Below, in pieces: positions 32,600 through 44,400 of a stretch of DNA of 64,000 nucleotides. Under the pieces are notes generated by a model, which was not told the origin of the DNA, did not search any database, and was given only the letters and a program-made list of their open reading frames with translations. Position numbers and translations under genes: made by a program. Each line of letters begins with the position of its first letter. The stretch's first letter is position 1. The DNA is from Rhinatrema bivittatum (taxonomy: Eukaryota > Chordata > Amphibia > Gymnophiona > Rhinatrematidae): assembly GCF_901001135.1 (NCBI RefSeq), contig NC_042623.1, positions 206,305,337-206,369,336 of the forward strand. Direction: 5' to 3'.

Positions 32600-33765
32600 T
32601 CCTCTGAAGGTAGAGATTGTGGCCTGGAGTGGAACTGGGAGTGGGAATGTGGGCAATGAAGCATTTGACCCCTTTCCTAGTTCCCAGATAATGTTGGTTT
32701 CTTACCGTCTACTCCAGTTATGCAGAAACTGCAGGGCCTGCAGTAGTCACTCTTGAAGAATTATGGACTGCAATCACCAAACTAGAAAGAGATCTATGTC
32801 TGTCAAGTTCCTTGGGTCAATGCAGATTAATGAACATTCAGTTTTAATCAAGAAGCAGGAGAGAAAATTTCTGAGCTTGTAAGTTCACAGTCTAAATTAC
32901 AGGAATGTAAAATGTGGTTCTGATGAAAGATAATTGGTTATTACAATATAAAACAGAAAATATATGGCATTATGCAGGTAAATTAAATGTAAGATTTCTT
33001 AATTTTCCTCATTGTTCCATGGTTTCACTCCTGGAAATGTTGAAGAAATTTTACTTAGAATTCTTACAAATTTCTGAAGATTCTGTTCCCTCAATTTCTA
33101 AGGCATCTTAATTGCCTGACCTTGATAAAGTTGTTTCCTCTGAAAATTCTGATAAAATTGATTCTTCATTAGAAAACTGGAATCCTACTGATTACTTAAA
33201 GCATTCGCAAACTGATAATTGATACAGCCTCCTGTTTAGCTATTTTCAATCAAGAACTGGACTAACAATGAGTGATGAAGTTATTCTTTTGTCTAAAAGA
33301 ATCCCTTTTTTTAGATCAGAAAATAGCAGTTTTTCCTGATATTGTCAAGCAGAAACAGCAAAGAAAGAAAATGTTTATTTTGAATAGATAAAGGATGATT
33401 GCTCTTGGTGCTACTTTCCTTTTAAAATTCCCATGTAAGTGGGTAATGAAATTGCAGGGTATTAGATATATCTTCTTTGATCCAATTCTTTTTTTTTTTT
33501 TTTGGCAGAATAGGAATTTGCCATCTGATCCTGTCCCATAATATTTTTGGAATTAGGCCTTCAAATTAAATTTGCATTTCATGGTGTTTTCTTTAGTTTA
33601 TTAATCTCTCCTTTCATGTGTGTACTAAGTAAAGGCAAGTTATATGTATTGTATATTTCTACTTACAATTGGCTTATTTGATTTTATTTCAACACGTACT
33701 TGCTGTGCTTAAGGTTCTCTTGAATTGTAACGATTGAAATTAATGAATAAATAATTGGAAAAAAA
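32600..33765 (+). pseudogene. L1 ORF1-only copy (HAL1-like), decayed
   Basis: An ORF1 N-terminal trace (ELWTAITKLERDL near 32765) precedes YKTENIWHYAGKLNVRFLNFP at about 32945 (end of coiled coil) and LEMLKKFYLEFLQISEDSVP. After frameshifts it continues with IAVFPDIVKQKQQRKKK, ALGATFLLKFPCKWV and QGIRYIFFDP, the ORF1p C-terminal domain. A T-run (33487-33504) and a 3' UTR ending 'aataaataattggaaaaaaa' follow, with no ORF2. ORF1p is the L1 RNA-binding chaperone. An ORF2 deletion in an ordinary L1 would look the same. Confidence 0.65.
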
Positions 33766-33880
33766 TCATTGCAAAAAGGAATACTGCACTGCAATAAGAA
33801 AGATCAGAGTCTATTAGTGGTGTGGCGACACAAGTTCTGACAAAACTTAATTTCCTTTAACTGATTCTGATAAAAAGTAA

Positions 33881-34102
33881 GGGGGTAATTTTCAAAAGGA
33901 TTTAGTTGTGTAAATGTAACTACTATTGTAGCAATTTTCAAAAGCCATTTACTTGAGTAAAGTGCACTTACCCAGGTAAATCCTATGCACATATCAGTGG
34001 TATATACTGTAACAATTTTCAAAAGCCCACTTACACAGGTAAAGTACATTTACGTGTGTATAACCTATTTTTAAACTCGTAAATACTTTTGAAAATCAGG
34101 CC
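33881..34102 (+). mobile_element. Short MITE, 'GGGGTAATTTTCAAAAG' family
   Basis: About 222 bp with internal repeats of 'caattttcaaaagcc'. Termini are GGGGGTAATTTTC and CTTTTGAAAATCAGGCC. Its reverse complement matches 45598-45820 along the whole length. The 'tttacttgagtaaagtg' core is self-complementary. Confidence 0.75.
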
Positions 34103-34120
34103 ATCTGTGAATATAGAATA

Positions 34121-34661
34121 CTGGCCGGATTTTAAAAAGGTTACGCGTGCCGGGCCTATTTTAAAAAGGCCCGGCAACTCGCATAAAGCCCCGGGACGCG
34201 GGTAAGTCCCGGGGCTTGCAAAAAGGGGCGGGGAGGGGATGGGACATGGGCGGTCCGTGAGCGGGGTAGGGGGTGGGACCAGAGGCTCCTGGCACAGTGG
34301 CCATTTGCTGCTGCGTTTGGGTTCGCACGCCGGCAGTTGGCCCCGGGCCTGAAGTAAGTTTGGAAACAAGAAAGAAAAAAAGAAAAAGGTAGGGGGAAAA
34401 GAGTGGGGGAGGTAGGGGAGGTTGGGGAAGGGAAGGGAAGGTGGGGTGGGGTGGGGGTAGGGAACAGGAGAAGGCAGCGTGACTGGAGCGGACTCGCCGC
34501 ATGCAAGATGCACAATTGTGCACCCCCTTGTGCACGCCGACCCCATACTTTATAACATGCGCGTGCCTGCGTGCGCACGTTATAAAATCGGGCGTACATG
34601 TGTGCACGTCAGGTAGCGCACGCACATGTATGCCCGCGCGCAACCTTTTAAAATCTACCCC
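34121..34661. mobile_element. Hairpin-chain element, subfamily B
   Basis: Termini are CTGGCCGGATTTTAAAA and TTTTAAAATCTACCCC, with TA on both outer sides. Inside are 'ccgggcctattttaaaaagg' and a 'ttataacatgcgcg' hairpin near 34546-34588. GC-rich middle; the large open frames on both strands are artefacts. Confidence 0.75.
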
Positions 34662-34663
34662 TA

Positions 34664-35300
34664 TATGTTTTCAGGCTTCTGTGCTATTTACAAACATATT
34701 CACCATACTGACGACTAAAAAGATATATCTTTTACAGTAAGTAGTCTGTTTACCCTGAAATAAATAATTGACATGGTAAAAAGAAGCATAAAAAACATTT
34801 CTAATTCTTAAAACAAATATAATATTATATGGATTGCCCTTACTAACTTTTTGCCTTAACTAATTGTAATTTGAATTAAATCCCATACACCTTTTTTCCT
34901 TTACAGAAGGCCAGAAGCACAATATTAATTCTGATATTCAGACAGTACTAAAGTTCTTGTGTTATCATTAGCACAGACAAAAGCAATTTGTTGCTGCTAA
35001 AATTCTGCAATGTGCAGTATTATTTTTCAATACTGTTTTGCACGAGAAAATGACCTTAGCATGCCTGCCCTAAAACAGCGATGACTTCAAATTCTTTAAT
35101 AACTGTAATTATGGCATTCTATCATTGTCCAACTGGACCTTCTAAATGGATGATCTAAAAAAAAAAAATCATCTAATTGAAATTTTCAAAATGTGATTCT
35201 GTCACAGCATCATATCATCATCTATATCTTTATCGTTATTCACATCTAAAAATCGCCTAAAACAGTACACTAGGGATGTACAGATACAATAAACATAAAA
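34664..35300. other. Unassigned interval
   Basis: AT-rich, no matched repeat. A-runs occur at 35157-35168. Confidence 0.5.
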
Positions 35301-35754
35301 GGGAGAATTTTTAAAGGGCCAAGCACATAAGTCCCGATATCTGCACAAGTGCAGGGCCCTGAAAGAGGGCGGGGCGGGGGCAGGGTGGGACAGAGGCCGG
35401 CCGGGACAGTGGGCCATCGCGCAGAAACTACTTCTGCTTGGGAGGAGCAGTAAGTAGAAAAATAAAACATTTTTGGCCAGCTAGGTAGGGATTAGGGGTC
35501 AGGGTGGAGAGGGGAAATGGAAGGAATGTAAGGCAGGGGGGTAGGGACGTTCGCCCTCAGTCTGTTCCTTAATTGGAGGGAACCGGGGGAGGCCTGATTG
35601 CATCGCCATGCATTATTTACTAAAATTCACCCTCCCTGCGCACCCTGCCCGCACATGCACGCAAGGATTTTAAAATCTGGCGCACGTGCGCACGGCCAAT
35701 GGATTTTATAACATGTGCATGCCAGCGCATGCACGCTCCTTTTAAATCTACCCC
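35301..35754. mobile_element. Hairpin-chain element, subfamily B
   Basis: GGGAGAATTTTTAAAG ... CTTTTAAATCTACCCC, with 'ttttataacatgtgcatgcc' near 35703. It shares 'cagtctgttccttaattgga' with the partial copy at 16.8 kb. No TA pair at the ends. Confidence 0.7.
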
Positions 35755-35844
35755 AAAATGTAGATTACAATCACCAACACGTAAAACAAAACCATAGCCG
35801 TCAGGAAAATCAATAAGGAAGTGCTTGAATAAGAGTCCCAATGG

Positions 35845-37000
35845 CTAGTAATAAGCCTGTTTAAACCACCATGTTTTCGACAAAGTTTTGAAAGTTTTCA
35901 CTTCGTCAGCCAGGCATAATGCCTCTGGAAAGGAGTTCCAGATGTTGGGAGCCATGACAGAAAAGGCACAGCAGTCTCTGGTGATGCACAGCCTGGCGTG
36001 GTGCAATGAAGGTACATCCAAAAGGCGCCTTTGAGAGGAGCACAATTGGCGTGTTGGACAATACATGTGCAGCAGGGCATTGCACCAAGGTGTAACAGAA
36101 GAAATCAATTTTTAAAAGACTGCAATTTGGTACTTAATGTGCTCAGCAACTGGGAGCCAGTGGAGATTTATAAGCACAGGTGGAATATGGTCACTTCTTT
36201 TACAACCGGAAATGAGATAGGCAGCAGCACTGAGTGAGCAATACCTAAAGAGATCTTAAGGTCACAGCAGGTAAACCAATAAGGATGGAATTGCAATAAC
36301 CAACAACCGGTAGGATTGAAGCCTGGACCACAGTCCAAAAATCCGGCTTATCCAAGAGGTGTTTGAGATCACACAGAACACGTAACTTATAGAAGCCAGA
36401 CTTTAATATACTTCTTACTTGAGTATGAAAAGAGCAAAAGAGTCGATTAAGACACCAAGGTTCCATACACATAAGTTGAATGAAAAAATGGTATTCTCAA
36501 TTATAATTGTTGTCTATTGAATCTTGGAGAGGGAACACTGAATCAAAACACACTGAGTTTTGGCAAGATTCAAAGATAATTTATCGAAAAATAGCCACTT
36601 CCTAATGGTAGAGAAACACAAATTTACAAGCTCTACCGTGTCTGTCCAGGATGCTCAAACACATATGAAAAACTGGATACCGTCAGTATAAAGTTTGTAC
36701 TCATCGCAAAGGCCATCCAAAACCTTACACAAAGGGGTCTAATAGAGATTGAAAAGCATGCAAGACAGGGCCAAGCCTTGCGACAGACCGGTCACAATTT
36801 TTGATCATTGTGAGTGCTTGTTATCATACTCAACACATTGGTACCATTGTGAAAGGAATGATCTGAACCATTGCAAGACTGGGCCAGAAATATTGCATTC
36901 CGTTCCCAGGTCTCATAGATCTGCAGCAGAGTCTTAAAGGTCCAGCAATTAGTTTTCAATAACTGCAACTGTAAATCAACAATAGATTTTTCAACATAAG
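35845..37000 (-). pseudogene. L2-type LINE ORF2 C-terminal relic
   Basis: Frame 36108-35845 ends with CAFSVMAPNIWNSFPEALCL and TWWFKQAYY, the L2 ORF2 C-terminus. Frame 36472-36245 gives VRSILKSGFYKLRVLCDLKH and VGYCNSILIGLP, the region after the RT. Sequence up to about 37000 continues the RT in degenerate form (YKLYTDGI near 36690). Stops and shifts throughout. Confidence 0.8.
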
Positions 37001-37766
37001 AAAGAACTGAGTCTACAATGTTGCCTTCTGTACATACTATTTTTGCTACTTATCCCTTTATGGTTGCAAAGTCATATTTTAATCTTGAAAATAATAAACC
37101 ACTCTACTAAACCTCATTTCCCATGCAGACATATATTGATGGCATTGTTTTACAGTCTGGAACCCAATGCAAACTTACAAACCATTGTGTCATTAGCCAT
37201 GAGGCAGTTTGTTATGTTGTAATAGTGCTTTGCTGATTCTAAGTCAGGAGCAAAACACAGAATTAGATATTTATAACAGAATCGTTTCTGCCCCTGAATT
37301 TTCTTTTATGGATTTGAAGGATATGCTTAAAATTTCCTGGATACGGAGATGAAGGCAGTTCATTAAGAGAACCCTAACCCTGTTGGGAATTTAATGCAAA
37401 AGAGAAATGCAAAGAAATGTTGCTTAGAAATCATATATGCATAATGATTGCAGAAGGATCTATAGTAGTAGCATTAAAATTATTTTTATAGCAGGCATGC
37501 TGTGATCCATGTGTCTGATGGAAGCTTCTATATCCCTTTTTTCACTTCCAGTATCTACTCCCAAGTACCTGAGATACTGAAACTAGGAACTTTGGGTAAA
37601 ATGCCAGTTCATATGCCAATGCATATGAAATTTTCAACATATTCTTTTACTCCTTAAAGAAAAATTCAATGACAAAAATAGGTCACTTAAGTGTGACTCA
37701 TGTTTATCTTGAATCTCAACTATACCATTAATCCCAATCTTAATCAGTTTATAATTTGCACATTTA
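37001..37766. other. Unassigned interval
   Basis: AT-rich sequence, no recognised feature. Confidence 0.5.
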
Positions 37767-38268
37767 AGGCCGGATTTTAAAAGCCCAGCAAGCGTAAAAA
37801 TTGCCACTTATGCACATGGCCGGGCCCTGTGCACGCTGCGTGCACTGTCAAAAGGGCCCCACCACGCCCCACCTAAGGAGCAATAAGTAAGAAAATTTAA
37901 AAAATGGTGAAAGATAGGTTAGGTTTAGGGAGTGGGGAAGAGAGGGGAAGGAGAAGGAAGGTTAGGCAGGGGGTTATGGAAGTTCCCTCCCAGTCCACTT
38001 CTTATTTGGAGCAGACTGGGAGGGAACTGGGGAAGGCCCCATTGGGTCGCTGTGCGAAATTTGCAAAAATTCAACCCCCTGTGTGCACCGCCCGCACTTG
38101 CACGCATGGATTATAAAATCCGTGCACGCACGTGTGCATGGTCAATGGATTTTTTTTTTTTAACATGCATGCGCCTGTGCGCGCATGTTATAAAATCGGT
38201 GCATCCGTTTGCACGTGCCGGGAACCCCGCGCACGTGGACGCTCGTGTATGTTTTAAAATCTACCCCT
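37767..38268. mobile_element. Hairpin-chain element, subfamily B, TA-flanked
   Basis: AGGCCGGATTTTAAAAG ... TTTTAAAATCTACCCCT, flanked by TA at 37765-37766 and 38269-38270. The internal palindrome 'gttccctcccagtcc' ... 'ggactgggagggaac' type lies at about 37980-38024, and an 'aacatgcatgcgcc' hairpin near 38160-38197. Confidence 0.8.
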
Positions 38269-38270
38269 TA

Positions 38271-38941
38271 TTATTTATTTCTGCCCTTGTTTGGCATCAA
38301 AATACAAGATCACTGTATGTTTCAAAAGGAAAAGTTATATAACCAGCATATGAGGCTGAAGTGTTGCTATCCAGTTTTTATCAGGAGAAATATTATTTAA
38401 TCAGCGAATGTCTTTGCTTGATAAGTATTCACTGACAATGCCTAACTCTCAATAAAGTGAATTGTTGAATTTTGTGAATGCCAAGTCTCAGACCTCTACT
38501 GAAAAAGTGGAAGTCTGTTCAGAGGTAGAATAGTGAAAAAGAAAGGAAAAGAGATAAGAAAATTAAAAATGTGGAGAGGCAATGAAAACAAGAATAGAAA
38601 TAAAGCAGAAGACAAAAGGGAAAAAAGGGTACAAGAAATCAGAGCTAAATGAAGATAGAAATGAGATCCCTAAAATTGCTGAATTTCATAAAGTGATGAC
38701 GGGCAAATGAAGGGTAATTTTACAACAGCCTGCACGGGGCTAAAATCTGTAGCTAAAAGGTACCCATAGCCTTAACCCAAATTTTCAAAGTGGATTTATG
38801 CTTTGACAGTTCACAGGTAGTTCTGGGTACACACAGGGACATATGTGAGGGGAATTACACCTGCTGAGCCCAATTTTCAAAATTGTCCATGTTACACAGT
38901 TCATAGGTGGATATGGACACAGAGATTTAGGTATTTTATAA
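38271..38941. other. Unassigned, with an old MITE-like stretch
   Basis: From 38706 'gggtaattttacaacagcct' resembles 11613. The remainder is AT-rich and A/G-rich (38500-38650). Confidence 0.4.
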
Positions 38942-39624
38942 AGGGGCGGATTTTAAAAGGAGCGCGAATAGGCCTACTTTTGTTTGCGCTCAGGCGCAAA
39001 CAAAAGTACGCTGGATTTTAGTAGATACGCGCGGAGCCGCGCATATCTACTAAAAAACCTGGATCGGCGCGCGCAAGGCTATGAATTTTGTATGGCCGGC
39101 GCGCGCCGAGCCGCGCAGCCTACCCCCGTTCCCTCCGAGGCCGCTCCGAAATCGGAGCGGCCTCGGAGGGAATCCTCTAACACCCTCCCCTCACCTTCCC
39201 CTCCCTTCCTCTACCTAACCCACCCGCCCGGCCCTGTCTATACCCCCCTTACCTTTGTTGGGGGATTTACGCCTCCCGGAGGGAGGCGTAAATCCCCGCG
39301 CGCCAGCGGGCCTCCTGCGCGCCGGGCCGCGACCTGGGGGCGGGTACGGAGGGCACGGCCACGCCCCCGGACTGCCCCGGGCCGTAGCCACGCCCCCGTA
39401 CCGCCCCCAAAACGCTGCCGACACGCCCCAAAAACGCCGCGACGACCGGGACCGCCCCCCTACACGCCCCCCTCGGAGAACCCCGGGACTTACGCGAGTC
39501 CCGGGGCTCTGCGCGCGCCGGTAGGCCTATGTAAAATAGGCTTACCGGCGCGCAGGGCCCTGCTCGCCTAAATCCGCCCGGTTTTGGGTGGATTTAGGCG
39601 AGCAGGGCTCTGAAAATCCGCCCC
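38942..39624. mobile_element. Hairpin-chain element, subfamily A
   Basis: AGGGGCGGATTTTAAAAGG ... CTGAAAATCCGCCCC. Hairpins: 'tttgtttgcgctc' with its complement at about 38976-39003; a 21-bp perfect arm pair with AA loop at 39129-39172; 'gggaggcgtaaatccc' type near 39265-39297; 'cgcctaaatccgcc' with its complement at about 39570-39605. GC-rich. Confidence 0.85.
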
Positions 39625-39810
39625 AAACTGTATAGTGGGTGCCACACAGTTTATAAAATACTGAATATTTCTGCTGCAAAAACTAAGTGCATTTGTAAAC
39701 ATGTATATTTTTCAATGCCAGAAAATGCTTACATTCTCTAACTATTCTATAAATATGCACACACTTAATGGCCCTTACTTAAATGTGGAGCAGGTATTTA
39801 TAAAACACTA

Positions 39811-40504
39811 AGGGGTAGATTTTCAAACCACGCGAATTGGCGTACTTTTGCTGGCGCATCAGGCGCAAGCAAACGTACGCGGGATTTTAGTAGATACGCG
39901 CGTAGCTGCGCGTATCCGCTAAAATCCTGGATCGGCGCGCGCAAGGCTATCGATTCTGTATAGCCGGCGCGTGCCGAGCCGCGCAGCCTACCCCCGTTCT
40001 CTCCGAGGTCGCTCCGAAATCGGAGCGGCCTCGGAGGGAACTTTCTTTTGCCCTCCCCTCACCTTCCCCTCCCTTCCCCTACCTAACCCACCCGCCCGGC
40101 CCTGTCTAAACCCCCCCCTTACCTTTGTCGGGGGATTTACGCCTTCCGGAGGGAGACGTAAATCCCCGCGCGCCAGCGGGCCGCTAGCGCGCCGGGACGC
40201 GACCTGGGGGCAGGTACAGAGGGCGCAGCCACGCCCCCGGACCGCCCCGGGCCGTGACCACGCCCCCGGGCCCGCCCCAAAACGCTGCCGACATGCCCCC
40301 AAAATGCCGCGCCGACCGGGCCCGCCCCCGACACGCCCCCGACACGCCCCCCTCGCCAAACCCCGGGACTTACGCGAGTCCCGGGGTCTGTGCGCGCCAG
40401 TAGGCCTATTGAACATAGGTGCACCGGCACGCAGGGCCCTGCTCGCCTAAATCCACCCGGATTTAGGCGGATTTAGGTGAGCAGGGCTCTGAAAATCCGC
40501 CCCT
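39811..40504. mobile_element. Hairpin-chain element, subfamily A, TA-flanked
   Basis: AGGGGTAGATTTTCAAAC ... GAAAATCCGCCCCT with TA at 39809-39810 and 40505-40506. Near-identical in layout to the neighbour at 38942-39624 and in the same orientation. The 46-bp hairpin at about 39996-40039 has two mismatches in the left arm, so its complementarity is partly decayed. Confidence 0.85.
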
Positions 40505-40533
40505 TAGCATATACTTGGTTTACTGATACCTTC

Positions 40534-41449
40534 ACTAGTGTTGTGCTCCGCGGCCATGGCGCCCCATGACCGCGTCCCCCTACCTGACTCACAGCGCCAT
40601 GAGAGCCCCGGGGGAGGGCTCCGACTTGGGCCCGTGCTGCCCCGTTGCAGGGGAAGCCATCCTGCTTCCCCCAGCGGCGTCTCTCCTCCACCGGGGAAAT
40701 TCAAGATGGCCGCCGCCATGCTTCAGCACTAGGCCATGCCCCCTCCACAGAATTAAAGGGACCCTTCCCTTTAAAGGACCTCACCTGTTCTCTATTAGCC
40801 AGGGCAGAGGAAGTATAAAAGGCAGCTTCCTCTGCTCATCTAGTGACTTGGCAACGTCCTTCTTCGCTGTCTAGTCTGCTTGCTTCGGTGAGTTCCCAGC
40901 TCGTGGACTTCGGTTTCTGTTCTGTCTTGGTGTTCCTGGTTCCTGACTTCGGATTGGCTTACGGTGATTCTCTGGTTCCTGACTTCGGATTGGCAAGCAG
41001 TGATTCTCTGGTGCATGACTTTGGACTGGTGAGCGACGACCTTCTGGCACTCGACCTAGGACTCCTTCCAGACTCCTTCTCCAAGGGCCCACCTAAGTCC
41101 CAGCGGCCCGGGTCCCTACGGGCTCCTCCTGGGGGGACCGCGGGCTTCCAGGGTGAAGCTCCAGTTGGCCTTTGCACCATTGCTCTGACCTCCCTAGGTC
41201 CACCTAAGTCCCAGCGGTCGGGTCCCTACGGGCTCCTCCCGGGGGACCGCAGGCCACCAGTGGTGAAGACACAGCGCCTCATCTCATCTCTTCATCGCCT
41301 CCGTGTTCGCCTCAGCCTCCAGTGCCAAGGGTCAGCTGGTCCCACCTCCTGTTCTGCCTCGCCACCCGACGAGAGAGCCTACGGACCCTCCGAAAGGTAT
41401 ACCATCCTCTTGTCGGCCAAGGGTCCACAAGCCTGAGCATAACAACTAG
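40534..41449 (+). mobile_element. Solo LTR, 906 bp, perfect 5-bp target duplication
   Basis: The LTR 40539-41444 starts TGTTGTGCTC and ends GAGCATAACA (9 of 10 complementary), flanked by ACTAG at 40534-40538 and 41445-41449. TATAAAA lies at 40814-40820, with CCCTTTAAAGG upstream at about 40768. Direct repeats of about 45 bp ('ttcctgacttcggattgg') lie at 40945-41040, and 'cacctaagtcccagcgg' is repeated at 41090 and 41200. The frame 40843-41436 is open across these repeats but has no protein features. Confidence 0.95.
40814..40820 (+). promoter_or_regulatory. LTR TATA box
   Basis: TATAAAA followed by GGCAGC, 276 bp into the LTR, at the place where the LTR at 3089 has TATAAAAA. Confidence 0.6.
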
Positions 41450-42025
41450 GTCACTCAGACCTATTTCTGTTTACCCAGATTCTCTAGTATTTCATCCTGA
41501 ACCCCTACCAGTTCACCCGGCCCTCTCACTCAGAAACTTCAGACAAAAGTCAACTCTGATATCAACAGTGCAAGTTCATTACAAAGCGTAAAAATGTTTG
41601 GATTAGTTTGGTTCTGTAGGTGCATATACGCCTTACAAAATAGCAACTTGCACGCGTTCTTCTGATCGCAGCCCCCAGAACCCTCTCTAGACCGCCCCCT
41701 TTTTCCCCAGTAAAATGTATGTTGCATACTCTTGAGGTTTATAAAATTGCATATTAAATACATACATATCGGTTATGTATGTATGTAATTTACATTTCAT
41801 TTACACATGAAACCCCTTTGAAAATTCAATCCATTATTAACAACAATGATATTCAGATGATTTTGAATTCAGTGTTAAAACCCATGGGACAGGCCTAGAA
41901 ACCTTTTTTAGGCATCTCCATAGTCAAGTTTCATCCTTCCCTGAGCCATAACCAAGACAGATGATGCCTAAGATCTCAGCCTTCAACCAAATTACTGATT
42001 CTGAGAAACGTCATGATTGCATCAT
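41450..42025. other. Unassigned interval
   Basis: AT-rich, no recognised feature. Confidence 0.5.
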
Positions 42026-42645
42026 AAGAACATAAGAACATGCCATACTGGGTCAGACCAAGGGTCCATCAAGCCCAGCATCCTGTTTCCAATCCAGGCC
42101 ATAAGAACCTGGCAAGTACCCAAAAACTAAGCCTATTCCATGTTACTGTTGCTAGTAATAGCAGTGACTATTTTCTTAGTCAACTTAATAGCAGGTAATG
42201 GACTTCTTCCTCCAAGAACTTTTCCAATCCTTTTTTAAACACAGCTATACTAACTGCACTAACCACATCCTCTGGCAACAAATTCCAGAGTTTAATTGTG
42301 TGTTGAGTGAAAAAGAACTTTCTCCGATTAGTTTTAAATGTGCTACATGCTAACTTCATGGAGTGCCCCCTAGTTCTTCTATTATTTGAAAGTGTAAATA
42401 ACCGATTCACATCTACTCGTTCAAGACCTCTCATGATCTTAAAGATCTCTATCATATCCCCCCTCAGCCGTCTCTTCTCCAAGCTGAAAAGTCCTAACCT
42501 CTTTAGTCTTTCCTCATAGGGGAGCTGTTCCATCCCCTTTATCATTTTGGTTGACCTTCTCTGTACCTTCTCCATCGCAACTATATCTTTTTTGAGATGT
42601 GGCGACCAGAATTGTACACAGTATTCAAAGTGTGGTCTCACCATC
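42026..42645 (-). mobile_element. CR1 LINE 3' end with open ORF2 C-terminus
   Basis: Minus-strand frame 42647-42180 (155 codons) is uninterrupted: RPHFEYCVQFWSPHLKKDIV, KVQRRSTKMIKGMEQLPYEE, LEKRRLRGDMIEIFKIMRGL, TIKLWNLLPEDVVSAVSI and a C-terminal FKKGLEKFLEEE. The CR1 3' terminus with AAGAACATAAGAACAT complement lies at 42026. Of the CR1 copies it is the best kept, so relatively young. 5'-truncated: no RT. Confidence 0.9.
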
Positions 42646-43100
42646 ATTTCTACAGTTAATCAGAGTCACATTTACAAAAAAATATTCTGTCTTTTCTTCA
42701 GGATTTGGAGAGCGCAGCATTCCTCTGGTTTGTGCACCTTAACTGTCTGGTATTCTTATCCATAACCAACTCTTCCCATTTCTAAAAATAGCCCTAACTC
42801 AACTCAGTATGCTGACACCATAGATAAAAAGAAATGTTCTCAATGGCAGACTGGAAAAGAATTTGCTAATAACTGGCGTTAAAATGAAATCAGCAATAAA
42901 AATCTTATTTTACAAAAGGGAAAAGGTATGGCACAATTTTCAAACTGCCCTTGGAGATGTAAAATCTATGGGTACTTTTGTCCCTCAGACTTTGCACCAG
43001 TTATCAAGGGTAAAGTATGCACGTGCTTTCTCTTGGAAAGTTACCATAGGTACAAGTACTCAGGGACTTATGCACTTGCTATTAGTGTGGGCAAATGTTT
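42646..43100. other. Unassigned interval
   Basis: AT-rich, no recognised feature. Confidence 0.45.
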
Positions 43101-43612
43101 TCCAGAAAATAACATGCTGGCGCAATCATGTTATCAAATCTGTTGGCTGCGCACATGGACGCACATGTTATAAAATCGACACGTCCGTGTGCGCGCGCCA
43201 GGAACCGGACTGGGAGGGAACTTCCCTAACCCCCTGCCTAACCTTCCTTCCCCTTCCCCTCTCCTCCCCACCCCCTAAACCTAACCTACCTTGCCTCAAT
43301 TTTTTTATTTTATACTTACTGCTCCTCAGGAGCAGAAGTAATTTGCACGTGCCGGCTGGCTGCCGGTGCGCGCTTCCCCGGGACAGCGGCTAATGGCCTC
43401 TGTCCTGGCCAACCTCCGTCCCGCCCCGCACCACCTCTCCCTGCCCAGAACACGCCCCCGGCCTGCCCCTTTCTCAGGGCCCAGCACTTATACGCATATC
43501 ACCACTTACGCACGTGGCCTGGCCCTTTTGTAAATGTGCGCACTGCCCCCAGGGCCCAGGCACACGTGTAAGTGGTGATTTTTATGCATGTGGCCAATTT
43601 AAAATTCGGCCG
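43101..43612. mobile_element. Hairpin-chain element, subfamily B
   Basis: It has the 'acatgttataaaatcgacac' core (43162-43181), 'gactgggagggaacttccct' and the GC-rich 'acgcgtggc' type 3' half. The left end is eroded; the right end 'aatttaaaattcggccg' is recognisable. Confidence 0.65.
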
Positions 43613-43879
43613 TTTCTGCATTGTTTTCAGAACCCGCCACCCATAGAAGGTTAAGGTGAAAAATAATATCAGCGAGAGAAAAACCCACATTAAGATAAAT
43701 TATTTTTTCTTATTTTAGGAATAGAAAACATATCAAGCCATACTACCATTGTTAATAACAATGTGTAGTATAGTAATAGGCATAAAAAATTGTAAGAGGG
43801 GGCCAATGTACTAAAGTGTGCTAATGCTGGAAGATGTGAAAAACATGAAGCTTGAGGAATGGTCTAGAGCCTAGAAACT

Positions 43880-44400
43880 AATTATAAAAACTGTAGGGTT
43901 AAGGATTTGGGTTGTAAAATGCCACGTATGTATGGGAGTGAAGCTCCTCTGAGCACAAAACAGGAGCAGGAACTGGGGGGTGATCCTGTCTAATGATGTT
44001 AAGGAAGCCAAACAAGTAGATAAGATGACAGCAAAAGCTTAGGGAGAGGAACAGTCAGGAGGTAATATTGCTTTGTATAAATTGTTGGTGAGATCTCATT
44101 TAGAGTACTATGTACAATTCTGGAGACCGCACCTTCAGAAAGATATAAACCAATTAGCGTTGATCCAGAGGGCAGCTCCTAAAAAATCCAAAAGTCTTCA
44201 TTATAAAACATATGGAGACAGATTTGATGATCTAAGTATATACGCCATGGAGGAATGGAGGGAAAGGAAAGACATGACAGAGATATTTTAATAATTCCAA
44301 GAAATAAATGCGCAGGAGGCAGGCCACGTTCAATGGAAAGGAGGTTCTAGAACAAGGAGTCATGGGATGAGGATGAAAAGCAATAGGAGAAATCTAAGAG
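43880..44400 (+). mobile_element. CR1-like LINE relic (different subfamily)
   Basis: Translation shows NWGVILSNDVKEANKVDK, then LYKLLVRSHLEYYVQFWRPH and LQKDINQLALIQRAA. The VRSHLEYxVQFWxPHLxKD block is the CR1/L3 ORF2 C-terminal signature. The following 'DDLSIYAMEEWRERKDMTEI' differs from the other CR1 copies, so it is an older or different family. Confidence 0.7.

Noticed and set aside
34031..34643. Three overlapping minus-strand frames of 147-171 codons
   Set aside because: GC-rich hairpin-chain element; Pro/Ser/Leu-rich translation without motifs.
38984..39571. 195-codon open frame
   Set aside because: It lies wholly inside a GC-rich hairpin-chain element, has mirrored frames on the other strand and low-complexity Pro/Arg/Ala composition.
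40843..41436. 197-codon open frame
   Set aside because: It is inside a solo LTR with proven 5-bp duplication and is made of tandem repeats; no protein motif.
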